Below are positions 1 through 12,004 of a DNA stretch of 64,000 nucleotides, piece by piece. The stretch covers positions 5,889,501-5,953,500 of the forward strand of contig BRXU01000002.1 in assembly GCA_030267565.1 (NCBI GenBank). Reading direction: 5' to 3'. The DNA is from Pleodorina starrii (taxonomy: Eukaryota > Chlorophyta > Chlorophyceae > Chlamydomonadales > Volvocaceae). The translations under genes and the position numbers were made by a program. Under the pieces are notes generated by a model. The model was not told the DNA's origin and searched no databases. It worked only from the letters and a program-made list of their open reading frames with translations. How positions within the stretch are numbered: position 1 is the first letter of the stretch; each line of letters begins with the position of its first letter.

Positions 1-1970
1 CCCTGCCTGAACGCGTCGTATTATCTGACATACTGTGAGAACCATCCCTGAACAGTCTGCCTGCATGATTCCGTCAGGGCACGCGTCAGCGGTCTGGCCC
101 CTGGGCTGAAGGCACGCCTTGAGTGTGCTGCCGACTGATCCCACCGCGACCGCCGGCACGAACGCCAAGCCACCCTCGCGCCGCTTACCCTGCCTGAACG
201 CGTCGTATTATCTGACATACTGTGAGAACCATCCCTGAACAGTCTGCCTGTATGATTCCGTCAGGGAACGCGTCAGCGGTCTGGCCCCTGGGCTGAAGGC
301 ACGCCTTGAGTGTGCTGCCGACTGATCCCACCGCGACCGCCGGCACGAACGCCAAGCCACCCTCGCGCCGCTTACCCTGCCTGAACGCGTCGTATTATCT
401 GACATACTGTGAGAACCATCCCTGAACAGTCTGCCTGTATGATTTAAACGACTTTTTTTAAAGAAATTTTCAGAAATTGAATCCCTGAAAACGCGTTTTC
501 CATCATCCAATTTGTGTAATATCTATAAACTTAATAATTTTGAGAGCGCTGGAGAAGGCATGATTTTGCTGGAACTTACCCTAACTGTACTCGTCGCTGA
601 AATACATGGTAATCCAAGCAAGTAAGGTCATTCTCCAGCGTAATTTAGTTCGGCATATGCAGGGGGACTTAGGGTAAGTAATGTTGACGTTATGGAACCA
701 GTTCCAAATTGAACAGATAGTCAGAATCCTAGCAGCAGAATTACTGAGCTATCACGAACATGCTTTCAAATGTACTTACATTTGGATTAATATTGGATGT
801 CTGCGCCACGGTGCATGGCATGTCTGTCCATTGACTTCTTTCACTGGAAACTGTTATCGAAGGTTGTAGTTTGTCGTTCAGAGACATACTAGCGACAGAA
901 AACATGCTTATAGCAGGGTGCTCGTCAAGCACAGCAAGGGCTGACTGACAAAATCGAAATCATGAAAAAGACAGAACAGAAATCACTAAAAGCCAGTTGT
1001 TGATTATTATGCGTCAGTTATACTAACGCCCAAGTATGATATGAGCATAATTTGTGAGTCTGTGCATCAGGAAGGTCTGTTTACAAACATGACAGCTCAG
1101 TACGACCTCTGGGCCCTGATTTGCAAACCAAGCAATCCGTGACCCTGAGTTCAATGAAAAGAAGGCTATATACTTTAAACCCTTATGATGACAGTTGTCG
1201 CATGGCGAATCAGAGCCCCCCAATGAATCCCCTAACCAGCAGTCGTGCGTCGCGCACCCTTAGGCCGATATCTCTTCGCCCCGGCCTTCGCCTGGCCAAC
1301 CGCGGCCCTCAAATTATACCTACATGTATACCGGAGCCGAAGATATGCCGTCTGCGGCTTGGTTAGCCCGGGTTGATAGAGGCATTCGCGTGTCTCTCGC
1401 CGCCGCTCTCCAGCTGCAGTCATTCGGTGGGTCGCCGCATGGAGAGCTGCAGCCTGACGACACGGGACGGCTCCTTTGGATCGGCGGCCAGCGGCAGCGG
1501 CGGCGGCATGGTGGGGGTCGGGCCGGGTGCGCAGCTGCCATTGCCTTCCTTTCAGGCCTGCTACCAGCGCGGCCGGTAAGCGTGGCGACGGGCGGGCACA
1601 GGAGCCGATGCGCCACGCTTTCGGCTGCTATCAGGGAGGTTCGTGTGAATGGGGCCTGAGCCGCGTGCTGGCAGCTGCAGTTGCTGGCGGGTGTGGTGGC
1701 TCTGCTTGCCCTTGACGAGGGGCTGGGGTGAAATCGGTTCACCCGTGGCCCTTTGGCTTGTGTTCCGGTGTTTTTCAACACCTTAATAAGGATATGCATG
1801 TCTACCATGGAGTCTAGACACTGGCCGGATCTCGGGTCAGGCGTGCGGGGTGTTTGGTAAGGCGCATAGAAATCCGGGCACCCGTCAAGGGCGGGGATGG
1901 GGTGCCAGCCCCATGCTCCCACACCCCCTGGTTTCGACACCCCTCGCGCATACTTCGATGCACCCGCGTA
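1..1970. repeat. Macrosatellite unit 1 (left end cut by window)
   Basis: The 187-bp repeat occurs at 1, 188 and 375; the last copy is cut after 70 bp at 444. The AT-rich module follows at about 445-1240 and the GC-rich module at about 1241-1970. This unit has only one copy of the 244-bp motif, two fewer than unit 2. That accounts for the 2157-bp spacing between the AT-rich modules of units 1 and 2 (2645 minus 2 x 244). Confidence 0.9.
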
Positions 1971-4615
1971 CCCTGCCTGAACGCGTCGTATTATCTGACA
2001 TACTGTGAGAACCATCCCTGAACAGTCTGCCTGCATGATTCCGTCAGGGCACGCGTCAGCGGTCTGGCCCCTGGGCTGAAGGCACGCCTTGAGTGTGCTG
2101 CCGACTGATCCCACCGCGACCGCCGGCACGAACGCCAAGCCACCCTCGCGCCGCTTACCCTGCCTGAACGCGTCGTATTATCTGACATACTGTGAGAACC
2201 ATCCCTGAACAGTCTGCCTGCATGATTCCGTCAGGGCACGCGTCAGCGGTCTGGCCCCTGGGCTGAAGGCACGCCTTGAGTGTGCTGCCGACTGATCCCA
2301 CCGCGACCGCCGGCACGAACGCCAAGCCACCCTCGCGCCGCTTACCCTGCCTGAACGCGTCGTATTATCTGACATACTGTGAGAACCATCCCTGAACAGT
2401 CTGCCTGTATGATTCCGTCAGGGAACGCGTCAGCGGTCTGGCCCCTGGGCTGAAGGCACGCCTTGAGTGTGCTGCCGACTGATCCCACCGCGACCGCCGG
2501 CACGAACGCCAAGCCACCCTCGCGCCGCTTACCCTGCCTGAACGCGTCGTATTATCTGACATACTGTGAGAACCATCCCTGAACAGTCTGCCTGTATGAT
2601 TTAAACGACTTTTTTTAAAGAAATTTTCAGAAATTGAATCCCTGAAAACGCGTTTTCCATCATCCAATTTGTGTAATATCTATAAACTTAATAATTTTGA
2701 GAGCGCTGGAGAAGGCATGATTTTGCTGGAACTTACCCTAACTGTACTCGTCGCTGAAATACATGGTAATCCAAGCAAGTAAGGTCATTCTCCAGCGTAA
2801 TTTAGTTCGGCATATGCAGGGGGACTTAGGGTAAGTAATGTTGACGTTATGGAACCAGTTCCAAATTGAACAGATAGTCAGAATCCTAGCAGCAGAATTA
2901 CTGAGCTATCACGAACATGCTTTCAAATGTACTTACATTTGGATTAATATTGGATGTCTGCGCCACGGTGCATGGCATGTCTGTCCATTGACTTCTTTCA
3001 CTGGAAACTGTTATCGAAGGTTGTAGTTTGTCGTTCAGAGACATACTAGCGACAGAAAACATGCTTATAGCAGGGTGCTCGTCAAGCACAGCAAGGGCTG
3101 ACTGACAAAATCGAAATCATGAAAAAGACAGAACAGAAATCACTAAAAGCCAGTTGTTGATTATTATGCGTCAGTTATACTAACGCCCAAGTATGATATG
3201 AGCATAATTTGTGAGTCTGTGCATCAGGAAGGTCTGTTTACAAACATGACAGCTCAGTACGACCTCTGGGCCCTGATTTGCAAACCAAGCAATCCGTGAC
3301 CCTGAGTTCAATGAAAAGAAGGCTATATACTTTAAACCCTTATGATGACAGTTGTCGCATGGCGAATCAGAGCCCCCCAATGAATCCCCTAACCAGCAGT
3401 CGTGCGTCGCGCACCCTTAGGCCGATATCTCTTCGCCCCGGCCTTCGCCTGGCCAACCGCGGCCCTCAAATTATACCTACATGTATACCGGAGCCGAAGA
3501 TATGCCGTCTGCGGCTTGGTTAGCCCGGGTTGATAGAGGCATTCGCGTGTCTCTCGCCGCCGCTCTCCAGCTGCAGTCATTCGGTGGGTCGCCGCATGGA
3601 GAGCTGCAGCCTGACGACACGGGACGGCTCCTTTGGATCGGCGGCCAGCGGCAGCCGCGGCGGCATGGTGGGGGTCAGGCCGGGTGAGGGGATGGCGCAG
3701 CTGCAGCCTGACGGAAACGGGGGCTGGGACTTGGCGAGCGGCGATGGGCCATTGCCTTCCATTCAGCAACAGCAGCTGCTGCTGCACTCGAAGGCTCTCG
3801 CCGCCGATCTCCAGCCACAGTCATTCGGTGGGTCGCCGCATGGAGAGCTGTAGCCTGACGACGCGGGACGGCTCCTTTGGATCGGCGGCCAGCGGCAGCG
3901 GCGGCGGCATGGTGGGGGTCGGGCCGGGTGAGGGGATGGCGCAGCTGCAGCCTGACGGCAACGGGGGCTGGGACTTGGCGAGCGGCGATGGGCCATTGCC
4001 TTCCATTCAGCAACAGCAGCTGCTGCTGCACTCGAAGGCTCTCGCCGCCGATCTCCAGCCACAGTCATTCGGTGGGTCGCCGCATGGAGAGCTGTAGCCT
4101 GACGACGCGGGACGGCTCCTTTGGATCGGCGGCCAGCGGCAGCGGCGGCGGCATGGTGGGGGTCGGGCCGGGTGCGCAGCTGCCATTGCCTTCCTTTCAG
4201 GCCTGCTACCAGCGCGGCCGGTAAGCGTGGCGACGGGCGGGCACAGGAGCCGATGCGCCACGCTTTCGGCTGCTATCAGGGAGGTTCGTGTGAATGGGGC
4301 CTGAGCCGCGTGCTGGCAGCTGCAGTTGCTGGCGGGTGTGGTGGCTCTGCTTGCCCTTGACGAGGGGCTGGGGTGAAATCGGTTCACCCGTGGCCCTTTG
4401 GCTTGTGTTCCGGTGTTTTTCAACACCTTAATAAGGATATGCATGTCTACCATGGAGTCTAGACACTGGCCGGATCTCGGGTCAGGCGTGCGGGGTGTTT
4501 GGTAAGGCGCATAGAAATCCGGGCACCCGTCAAGGGCGGGGATGGGGTGCCAGCCCCATGCTCCCACACCCCCTGGTTTCAACACCCCTCGCGCATACTT
4601 CGATGCACCCGCGTA
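1971..4615. repeat. Macrosatellite unit 2
   Basis: Copies of the 187-bp repeat start at 1971, 2158, 2345 and 2532 (the last truncated at about 2601). The AT-rich module is at about 2602-3397. The GC-rich module at about 3398-4615 carries three 244-bp motif copies (matching points 3633, 3877, 4121). The unit is 2645 bp. Confidence 0.93.
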
Positions 4616-7260
4616 CCCTGCCTGAACGCGTCGTATTATCTGACATACTGTGAGAACCATCCCTGAACAGTCTGCCTGCATGATTCCGTCAGGGCACGCG
4701 TCAGCGGTCTGGCCCCTGGGCTGAAGGCACGCCTTGAGTGTGCTGCCGACTGATCCCACCGCGACCGCCGGCACGAACGCCAAGCCACCCTCGCGCCGCT
4801 TACCCTGCCTGAACGCGTCGTATTATCTGACATACTGTGAGAACCATCCCTGAACAGTCTGCCTGCATGATTCCGTCAGGGCACGCGTCAGCGGTCTGGC
4901 CCCTGGGCTGAAGGCACGCCTTGAGTGTGCTGCCGACTGATCCCACCGCGACCGCCGGCACGAACGCCAAGCCACCCTCGCGCCGCTTACCCTGCCTGAA
5001 CGCGTCGTATTATCTGACATACTGTGAGAACCATCCCTGAACAGTCTGCCTGTATGATTCCGTCAGGGAACGCGTCAGCGGTCTGGCCCCTGGGCTGAAG
5101 GCACGCCTTGAGTGTGCTGCCGACTGATCCCACCGCGACCGCCGGCACGAACGCCAAGCCACCCTCGCGCCGCTTACCCTGCCTGAACGCGTCGTATTAT
5201 CTGACATACTGTGAGAACCATCCCTGAACAGTCTGCCTGTATGATTTAAACGACTTTTTTTAAAGAAATTTTCAGAAATCGAATCCCTGAAAACGCGTTT
5301 TCCATCATCCAATTTGTGTAATATCTATAAACTTAATAATTTTGAGAGAGCTGGAGAAGGCATGATTTTGCTGGAACTTACCCTAACTGTACTCGTCGCT
5401 GAAATACATGGTAATCCAAGCAAGTAAGGTCATTCTCCAGCGTAATTTAGTTCGGCATATGCAGGGGGACTTAGGGTAAGTAATGTTGACGTTATGGAAC
5501 CAGTTCCAAATTGAACAGATAGTCAGAATCCTAGCAGCAGAATTACTGAGCTATCACGAACATGCTTTCAAATGTACTTACATTTGGATTAATATTGGAT
5601 GTCTGCGCCACGGTGCATGGCATGTCTGTCCATTGACTTCTTTCACTGGAAACTGTTATCGAAGGTTGTAGTTTGTCGTTCAGAGACATACTAGCGACAG
5701 AAAACATGCTTATAGCAGGGTGCTCGTCAAGCACAGCAAGGGCTGACTGACAAAATCGAAATCATGAAAAAGACAGAACAGAAATCACTAAAAGCCAGTT
5801 GTTGATTATTATGCGTCAGTTATACTAACGCCCAAGTATGATATGAGCATAATTTGTGAGTCTGTGCATCAGGAAGGTCTGTTTACAAACATGACAGCTC
5901 AGTACGACCTCTGGGCCCTGATTTGCAAACCAAGCAATCCGTGACCCTGAGTTCAATGAAAAGAAGGCTATATACTTTAAACCCTTATGATGACAGTTGT
6001 CGCATGGCGAATCAGAGCCCCCCAATGAATCCCCTAACCAGCAGTCGTGCGTCGCGCACCCTTAGGCCGATATCTCTTCGCCCCGGCCTTCGCCTGGCCA
6101 ACCGCGGCCCTCAAATTATACCTACATGTATACCGGAGCCGAAGATATGCCGTCTGCGGCTTGGTTAGCCCGGGTTGATAGAGGCATTCGCGTGTCTCTC
6201 GCCGCCGCTCTCCAGCTGCAGTCATTCGGTGGGTCGCCGCATGGAGAGCTGCAGCCTGACGACACGGGACGGCTCCTTTGGATCGGCGGCCAGCGGCAGC
6301 CGCGGCGGCATGGTGGGGGTCAGGCCGGGTGAGGGGATGGCGCAGCTGCAGCCTGACGGAAACGGGGGCTGGGACTTGGCGAGCGGCGATGGGCCATTGC
6401 CTTCCATTCAGCAACAGCAGCTGCTGCTGCACTCGAAGGCTCTCGCCGCCGATCTCCAGCCACAGTCATTCGGTGGGTCGCCGCATGGAGAGCTGTAGCC
6501 TGACGACGCGGGACGGCTCCTTTGGATCGGCGGCCAGCGGCAGCGGCGGCGGCATGGTGGGGGTCGGGCCGGGTGAGGGGATGGCGCAGCTGCAGCCTGA
6601 CGGCAACGGGGGCTGGGACTTGGCGAGCGGCGATGGGCCATTGCCTTCCATTCAGCAACAGCAGCTGCTGCTGCACTCGAAGGCTCTCGCCGCCGATCTC
6701 CAGCCACAGTCATTCGGTGGGTCGCCGCATGGAGAGCTGTAGCCTGACGACGCGGGACGGCTCCTTTGGATCGGCGGCCAGCGGCAGCGGCGGCGGCATG
6801 GTGGGGGTCGGGCCGGGTGCGCAGCTGCCATTGCCTTCCTTTCAGGCCTGCTACCAGCGCGGCCGGTAAGCGTGGCGACGGGCGGGCACAGGAGCCGATG
6901 CGCCACGCTTTCGGCTGCTATCAGGGAGGTTCGTGTGAATGGGGCCTGAGCCGCGTGCTGGCAGCTGCAGTTGCTGGCGGGTGTGGTGGCTCTGCTTGCC
7001 CTTGACGAGGGGCTGGGGTGAAATCGGTTCACCCGTGGCCCTTTGGCTTGTGTTCCGGTGTTTTTCAACACCTTAATAAGGATATGCATGTCTACCATGG
7101 AGTCTAGACACTGGCCGGATCTCGGGTCAGGCGTGCGGGGTGTTTGGTAAGGCGCATAGAAATCCGGGCACCCGTCAAGGGCGGGGATGGGGTGCCAGCC
7201 CCATGCTCCCACACCCCCTGGTTTCGACACCCCTCGCGCATACTTCGATGCACCCGCGTA
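4616..7260. repeat. Macrosatellite unit 3
   Basis: This unit is also 2645 bp with the same copy numbers as unit 2. The 187-bp repeats start at 4616, 4803, 4990 and 5177; the 244-bp motif points are 6278, 6522 and 6766. It is nearly identical to unit 2, with scattered single-base differences such as gagagagctgg in place of gagagcgctgg in the AT-rich module. Units 4 and 5 share that variant. Confidence 0.93.
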
Positions 7261-9386
7261 CCCTGCCTGAACGCGTCGTATTATCTGACATACTGTGAGA
7301 ACCATCCCTGAACAGTCTGCCTGCATGATTCCGTCAGGGCACGCGTCAGCGGTCTGGCCCCTGGGCTGAAGGCACGCCTTGAGTGTGCTGCCGACTGATC
7401 CCACCGCGACCGCCGGCACGAACGCCAAGCCACCCTCGCGCCGCTTACCCTGCCTGAACGCGTCGTATTATCTGACATACTGTGAGAACCATCCCTGAAC
7501 AGTCTGCCTGCATGATTCCGTCAGGGCACGCGTCAGCGGTCTGGCCCCTGGGCTGAAGGCACGCCTTGAGTGTGCTGCCGACTGATCCCACCGCGACCGC
7601 CGGCACGAACGCCAAGCCACCCTCGCGCCGCTTACCCTGCCTGAACGCGTCGTATTATCTGACATACTGTGAGAACCATCCCTGAACAGTCTGCCTGTAT
7701 GATTCCGTCAGGGCACGCGTCAGCGGTCTGGCCCCTGGGCTGAAGGCACGCCTTGAGTGTGCTGCCGACTGATCCCACCGCGACCGCCGGCACGAACGCC
7801 AAGCCACCCTCGCGCCGCTTACCCTGCCTGAACGCGTCGTATTATCTGACATACTGTGAGAACCATCCCTGAACAGTCTGCCTGCATGATTCCGTCAGGG
7901 CACGCGTCAGCGGTCTGGCCCCTGGGCTGAAGGCACGCCTTGAGTGTGCTGCCGACTGATCCCACCGCGACCGCCGGCACGAACGCCAAGCCACCCTCGC
8001 GCCGCTTACCCTGCCTGAACGCGTCGTATTATCTGACATACTGTGAGAACCATCCCTGAACAGTCTGCCTGTATGATTCCGTCAGGGAACGCGTCAGCGG
8101 TCTGGCCCCTGGGCTGAAGGCACGCCTTGAGTGTGCTGCCGACTGATCCCACCGCGACCGCCGGCACGAACGCCAAGCCACCCTCGCGCCGCTTACCCTG
8201 CCTGAACGCGTCGTATTATCTGACATACTGTGAGAACCATCCCTGAACAGTCTGCCTGTATGATTTAAACGACTTTTTTTTAAGAAATTTTCAGAAATTG
8301 AATCCCTGAAAACGCGTTTTCCATCATCCAATTTGTGTAATATCTATAAACTTAATAATTTTGAGAGAGCTGGAGAAGGCATGATTTTGCTGGAACTTAC
8401 CCTAACTGTACTCGTCGCTGAAATACATGGTAATCCAAGCAAGTAAGGTCATTCTCCAGCGTAATTTAGTTCGGCATATGCAGGGGGACTTAGGGTAAGT
8501 AATGTTGACGTTATGGAACCAGTTCCAAATTGAACAGATAGTCAGAATCCTAGCAGCAGAATTACTGAGCTATCACGAACATGCTTTCAAATGTACTTAC
8601 ATTTGGATTAATATTGGATGTCTGCGCCACGGTGCATGGCATGTCTGTCCATTGACTTCTTTCACTGGAAACTGTTATCGAAGGTTGTAGTTTGTCGTTC
8701 AGAGACATACTAGCGACAGAAAACATGCTTATAGCAGGGTGCTCGTCAAGCACAGCAAGGGCTGACTGACAAAATCGAAATCATGAAAAAGACAGAACAG
8801 AAATCACTAAAAGCCAGTTGTTGATTATTATGCGTCAGTTATACTAACGCCCAAGTATGATATGAGCATAATTTGTGAGTCTGTGCATCAGGAAGGTCTG
8901 TTTACAAACATGACAGCTCAGTACGACCTCTGGGCCCTGATTTGCAAACCAAGCAATCCGTGACCCTGAGTTCAATGAAAAGAAGGCTATATACTTTAAA
9001 CCCTTATGATGACAGTTGTCGCATGGCGAATCAGAGCCCCCCAATGAATCCCCTAACCAGCAGTCGTGCGTCGCGCACCCTTAGGCCGATATCTCTTCGC
9101 CCCGGCCTTCGCCTGGCCAACCGCGGCCCTCAAATTATACCTACATGTATACCGGAGCCGAAGATATGCCGTCTGCGGCTTGGTTAGCCCGGGTTGATAG
9201 AGGCATTCGCGTGTCTCTCGCCGCCGCTCTCCAGCTGCAGTCATTCGGTGGGTCGCCGCATGGAGAGCTGCAGCCTGACGACACGGGACGGCTCCTTTGG
9301 ATCGGCGGCCAGCGGCAGCCGCGGCGGCATGGTGGGGGTCAGGCCGGGTGAGGGGATGGCGCAGCTGCAGCCTGACGGAAACGGGG

Positions 9387-10815
9387 TGTCACGACACACT
9401 GCGTCTTTGACACCGTTTGTCCGAAGCCATTGGTAGTTACTAAGAAGCAGAAGAACTTGGCGGTTCGTTAGGATTTCGCGAGGTTAGTTGTGTGGTTCTG
9501 GAGCTATCTTACGTTGTGGGATATTTAGGAGCTGCTCGCGATCATCGCGGCAGCTTGTTGAAATACTTGCCGCATTCATTGCAGACGGTTGGTTATATCT
9601 AGCTGTCGCGCTTGTATTCACAACTAGCTCCCTGACGACGAGCCGGTTCTACATCGTCAGGTCGCAAGGACCGGCCTCACGGGTGGCGCACCCGCTGCTG
9701 TGACTTGTAACACTAAACGCTGTGTTACTGAACGCTCGCTCGCTCGCTCGCTCGCTGCTGCTACGATACGCTGATCTGATCGACCACTCCGACATCTCCT
9801 TTCATCGCCGCGCCATTGCAATCGCGTCGGGCACCTCTGTCCCCGGCTCACCATACCATATTTCAACAAGCTGGAGGAGACATCGGAGGAGGTTCGCCGC
9901 TCGCGCCGACTTGCTGGCCTTGGGCCATCGGCTTCTTCTTCGGAGTCTGAACAGACGTCTGAGGTGAATAGTGACGCTGAGAGTGCTGATTCTGCTTTGG
10001 ACACTGCTGCTGGTGCTGACGCTGCTGCTGGTGCTGATTCGGGCTCTGAGTCCGGTTCCGTCGTAAGTGATTCTGATAGCGAAATGGCCGCGGAGCTTTC
10101 TACGAGTGGCATGCCCATTTTTATGGGCGGTGGCGCCAAGGCTTTGGCAGATTTCTAGTGACGCTGAGAGTGCTGATTCTGCTTTGGACACTGCTGCTGG
10201 TGCTGACGCTGCTGCTGGTGCTGATTCGGGCTCTGAGTCCGGTTCCGTCGTAAGTGATTCTGATAGCGAAATGGCCGCGGAGCTTTCTATGAGTGGCATG
10301 CCCATTTTTATGGGCGGTGGCGCCAAGGCTTTGGCAGATTTCAAGATAGGGCATAAGCGCTTTGTTGCTTTGAAGAGCTTTCAGTTGAAGGACGGCAAGG
10401 TTCCGCCCGAAGCCGAGTGCAACTTGGCCAAGGCGAGCCTGGCCGGGGGAGCGGCGCTCTGGTTTGAGAGGATGGGAGGGTGATTTGTAGGCTGAGTCCC
10501 TCCGGTTGGCTTGGTTGGCGAGTGTGGACATTGATCAGGGGGGGCAACCCTTGGCTCTGGTGAACAAGCGATTTGCGTGTGCCAGCTTGGTGTACGGACG
10601 CGCCGTACGGACTCGTTGTGGACCACTTGCGATAGAAGACTTCGTGCACGTGTGACTCTTAGCGTTTTGCCTAGCTTTTTGTGTGCCTCTTACGCTTGCG
10701 GCGGTTTGGCGTGACTGGCAGCTTCAGCCCCCAGACGAATGCTTGGGGCTTCCAGCTGGGGGGGGAGTTGCTCAGGGCAGCACGCGTTCTGCCAGTTACG
10801 CAGTGTGTCGTGACA
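9387..10815 (+). mobile_element. Element 1 of the composite insertion (gag-like coding)
   Basis: This 1,429-bp element carries the 18-bp terminal repeat at both ends. Its first 480 bp and last 45 bp match element 2. The middle, about 9868-10768, is unique and holds a gag-like open frame. A (GCTC)n run lies at about 9731-9752. Relative to element 2 it has a 2-bp AT insertion at about 9862, which breaks a reading frame that is continuous across that point in element 2. Confidence 0.8.
9868..10483 (+). pseudogene. Broken gag-like ORF of element 1
   Basis: Two overlapping frames encode an acidic Ser/Ala/Asp-rich stretch, a Met/Gly-rich segment (PIFMGGGAKALADF) and then a more globular part with KSFQLKDGKVPPEAE and AGGAALWFER before a stop at 10481-10483. 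The last part resembles the beginning of a retrotransposon Gag capsid domain; this is a by-eye resemblance only. A 188-bp direct duplication (from 9968 and again from 10156) shifts the frame, and no clear ATG is seen at the 5' end. It is therefore a decayed or chimeric remnant. An alternative is an unrelated low-complexity protein captured by the element. Confidence 0.5.
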
Positions 10816-10817
10816 GC

Positions 10818-11351
10818 TGTCACGACACACTGCGTCTTTGACACCGTTTGTCCGAAGCCATTGGTAGTTACTAAGAAGCAGAAGAACTTGGCGGTTCGTT
10901 AGGATTTCGCGAGGTTAGTTGTGTGGTTCTGGAGCTATCTTACGTTGTGGGATATTTAGGAGCTGCTCGCGATCATCGCGGCAGCTTGTTGAAATACTTG
11001 CCGCATTCATTGCAGACGGTTGGTTATATCTAGCTGTCGCGCTTGTATTCACAACTAGCTCCCTGACGACGAGCCGGTTCTACATCGTCAGGTCGCAAGG
11101 ACCGGCCTCACGGGTGGCGCACCCGCTGCTGTGACTTGTAACACTAAACGCTGTGTTACTGAACGCTCGCTCGCTCGCTCGCTCGCTGCTGCTACGATAC
11201 GCTGATCTGATCGACCACTCCGACATCTCCTTTCATCGCCGCGCCATTGCAATCGCGTCGGGCACCTCTGTCCCCGGCTCACCATACCATTTCAACAAGC
11301 TAGTTGCTCAGGGCAGCACGCGTTCTGCCAGTTACGCAGTGTGTCGTGACA
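10818..11351 (+). mobile_element. Element 2 of the composite insertion (deleted derivative)
   Basis: This 534-bp sequence is bounded by the same 18-bp inverted ends as element 1. It matches element 1 except that about 900 bp (the gag-like part) is absent between TTTCAACAAGCT and AGTTGCTCAGG. It may be a solo-LTR-like copy, an internally deleted element, or the 3' terminal repeat of a single larger element; the sequence alone does not decide. Confidence 0.7.
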
Positions 11352-12004
11352 GGGGGCTGGGACTTGGCGAGCGGCGATGGGCCATTGCCTTCCATTCAGC
11401 AACAGCAGCTGCTGCTGCACTCGAAGGCTCTCGCCGCCGATCTCCAGCCACAGTCATTCGGTGGGTCGCCGCATGGAGAGCTGTAGCCTGACGACGCGGG
11501 ACGGCTCCTTTGGATCGGCGGCCAGCGGCAGCGGCGGCGGCATGGTGGGGGTCGGGCCGGGTGCGCAGCTGCCATTGCCTTCCTTTCAGGCCTGCTACCA
11601 GCGCGGCCGGTAAGCGTGGCGACGGGCGGGCACAGGAGCCGATGCGCCACGCTTTCGGCTGCTATCAGGGAGGTTCGTGTGAATGGGGCCTGAGCCGCGT
11701 GCTGGCAGCTGCAGTTGCTGGCGGGTGTGGTGGCTCTGCTTGCCCTTGACGAGGGGCTGGGGTGAAATCGGTTCACCCGTGGCCCTTTGGCTTGTGTTCC
11801 GGTGTTTTTCAACACCTTAATAAGGATATGCATGTCTACCATGGAGTCTAGACACTGGCCGGATCTCGGGTCAGGCGTGCGGGGTGTTTGGTAAGGCGCA
11901 TAGAAATCCGGGCACCCGTCAAGGGCGGGGATGGGGTGCCAGCCCCATGCTCCCACACCCCCTGGTTTCGACACCCCTCGCGCATACTTCGATGCACCCG
12001 CGTA

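Larger units (their letters stand above)
9387..11351 (+). mobile_element. Composite TIR/LTR-like element pair inserted in unit 4
   Basis: The inserted block starts with TGTCACGACACACTGCGT and ends with its exact reverse complement, an 18-bp terminal inverted repeat with TG...CA ends. The uninterrupted sites in units 2, 3 and 5 have five G where this locus has GGGG on the left and GGGGG on the right. This implies a 4-bp GGGG target duplication. The block consists of two related elements back to back (9387-10815 and 10818-11351), separated by GC. TG...CA ends and a short duplication fit an LTR retrotransposon or its solo/deleted derivative. The inverted ends would also fit a DNA transposon. No integrase, reverse transcriptase or transposase is present, so the block is non-autonomous. 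Confidence 0.85.
7261..12004. repeat. Macrosatellite unit 4, interrupted by a mobile element
   Basis: Six 187-bp copies start at 7261, 7448, 7635, 7822, 8009 and 8196. The AT-rich module is at about 8266-9061. The GC-rich module is split at 9386/11352 by a composite insertion. The unit length of 4744 bp equals unit 5 (3019) plus 1965 (insertion) plus 4 (target duplication) minus 244 (one minisatellite copy fewer). This exact sum supports the boundaries used here. Confidence 0.93.

Noticed and set aside
1..444. 187-bp repeats as a CRISPR-like array
   Set aside because: The repeats are contiguous without unique spacers, and the genome is eukaryotic.
208..510. Repeated 65- to 100-codon frames in the 187-bp repeats
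   Set aside because: Each is the repeat read through; the period of 187 is not a multiple of three, and no signals for expression are present.
1320..2138. Minus-strand 272-codon frame and its 258-codon repeats at 4007, 6652, 11396 and 14415
   Set aside because: These recur with the macrosatellite, run across 244-bp and 187-bp repeat junctions, and show no protein-like features.
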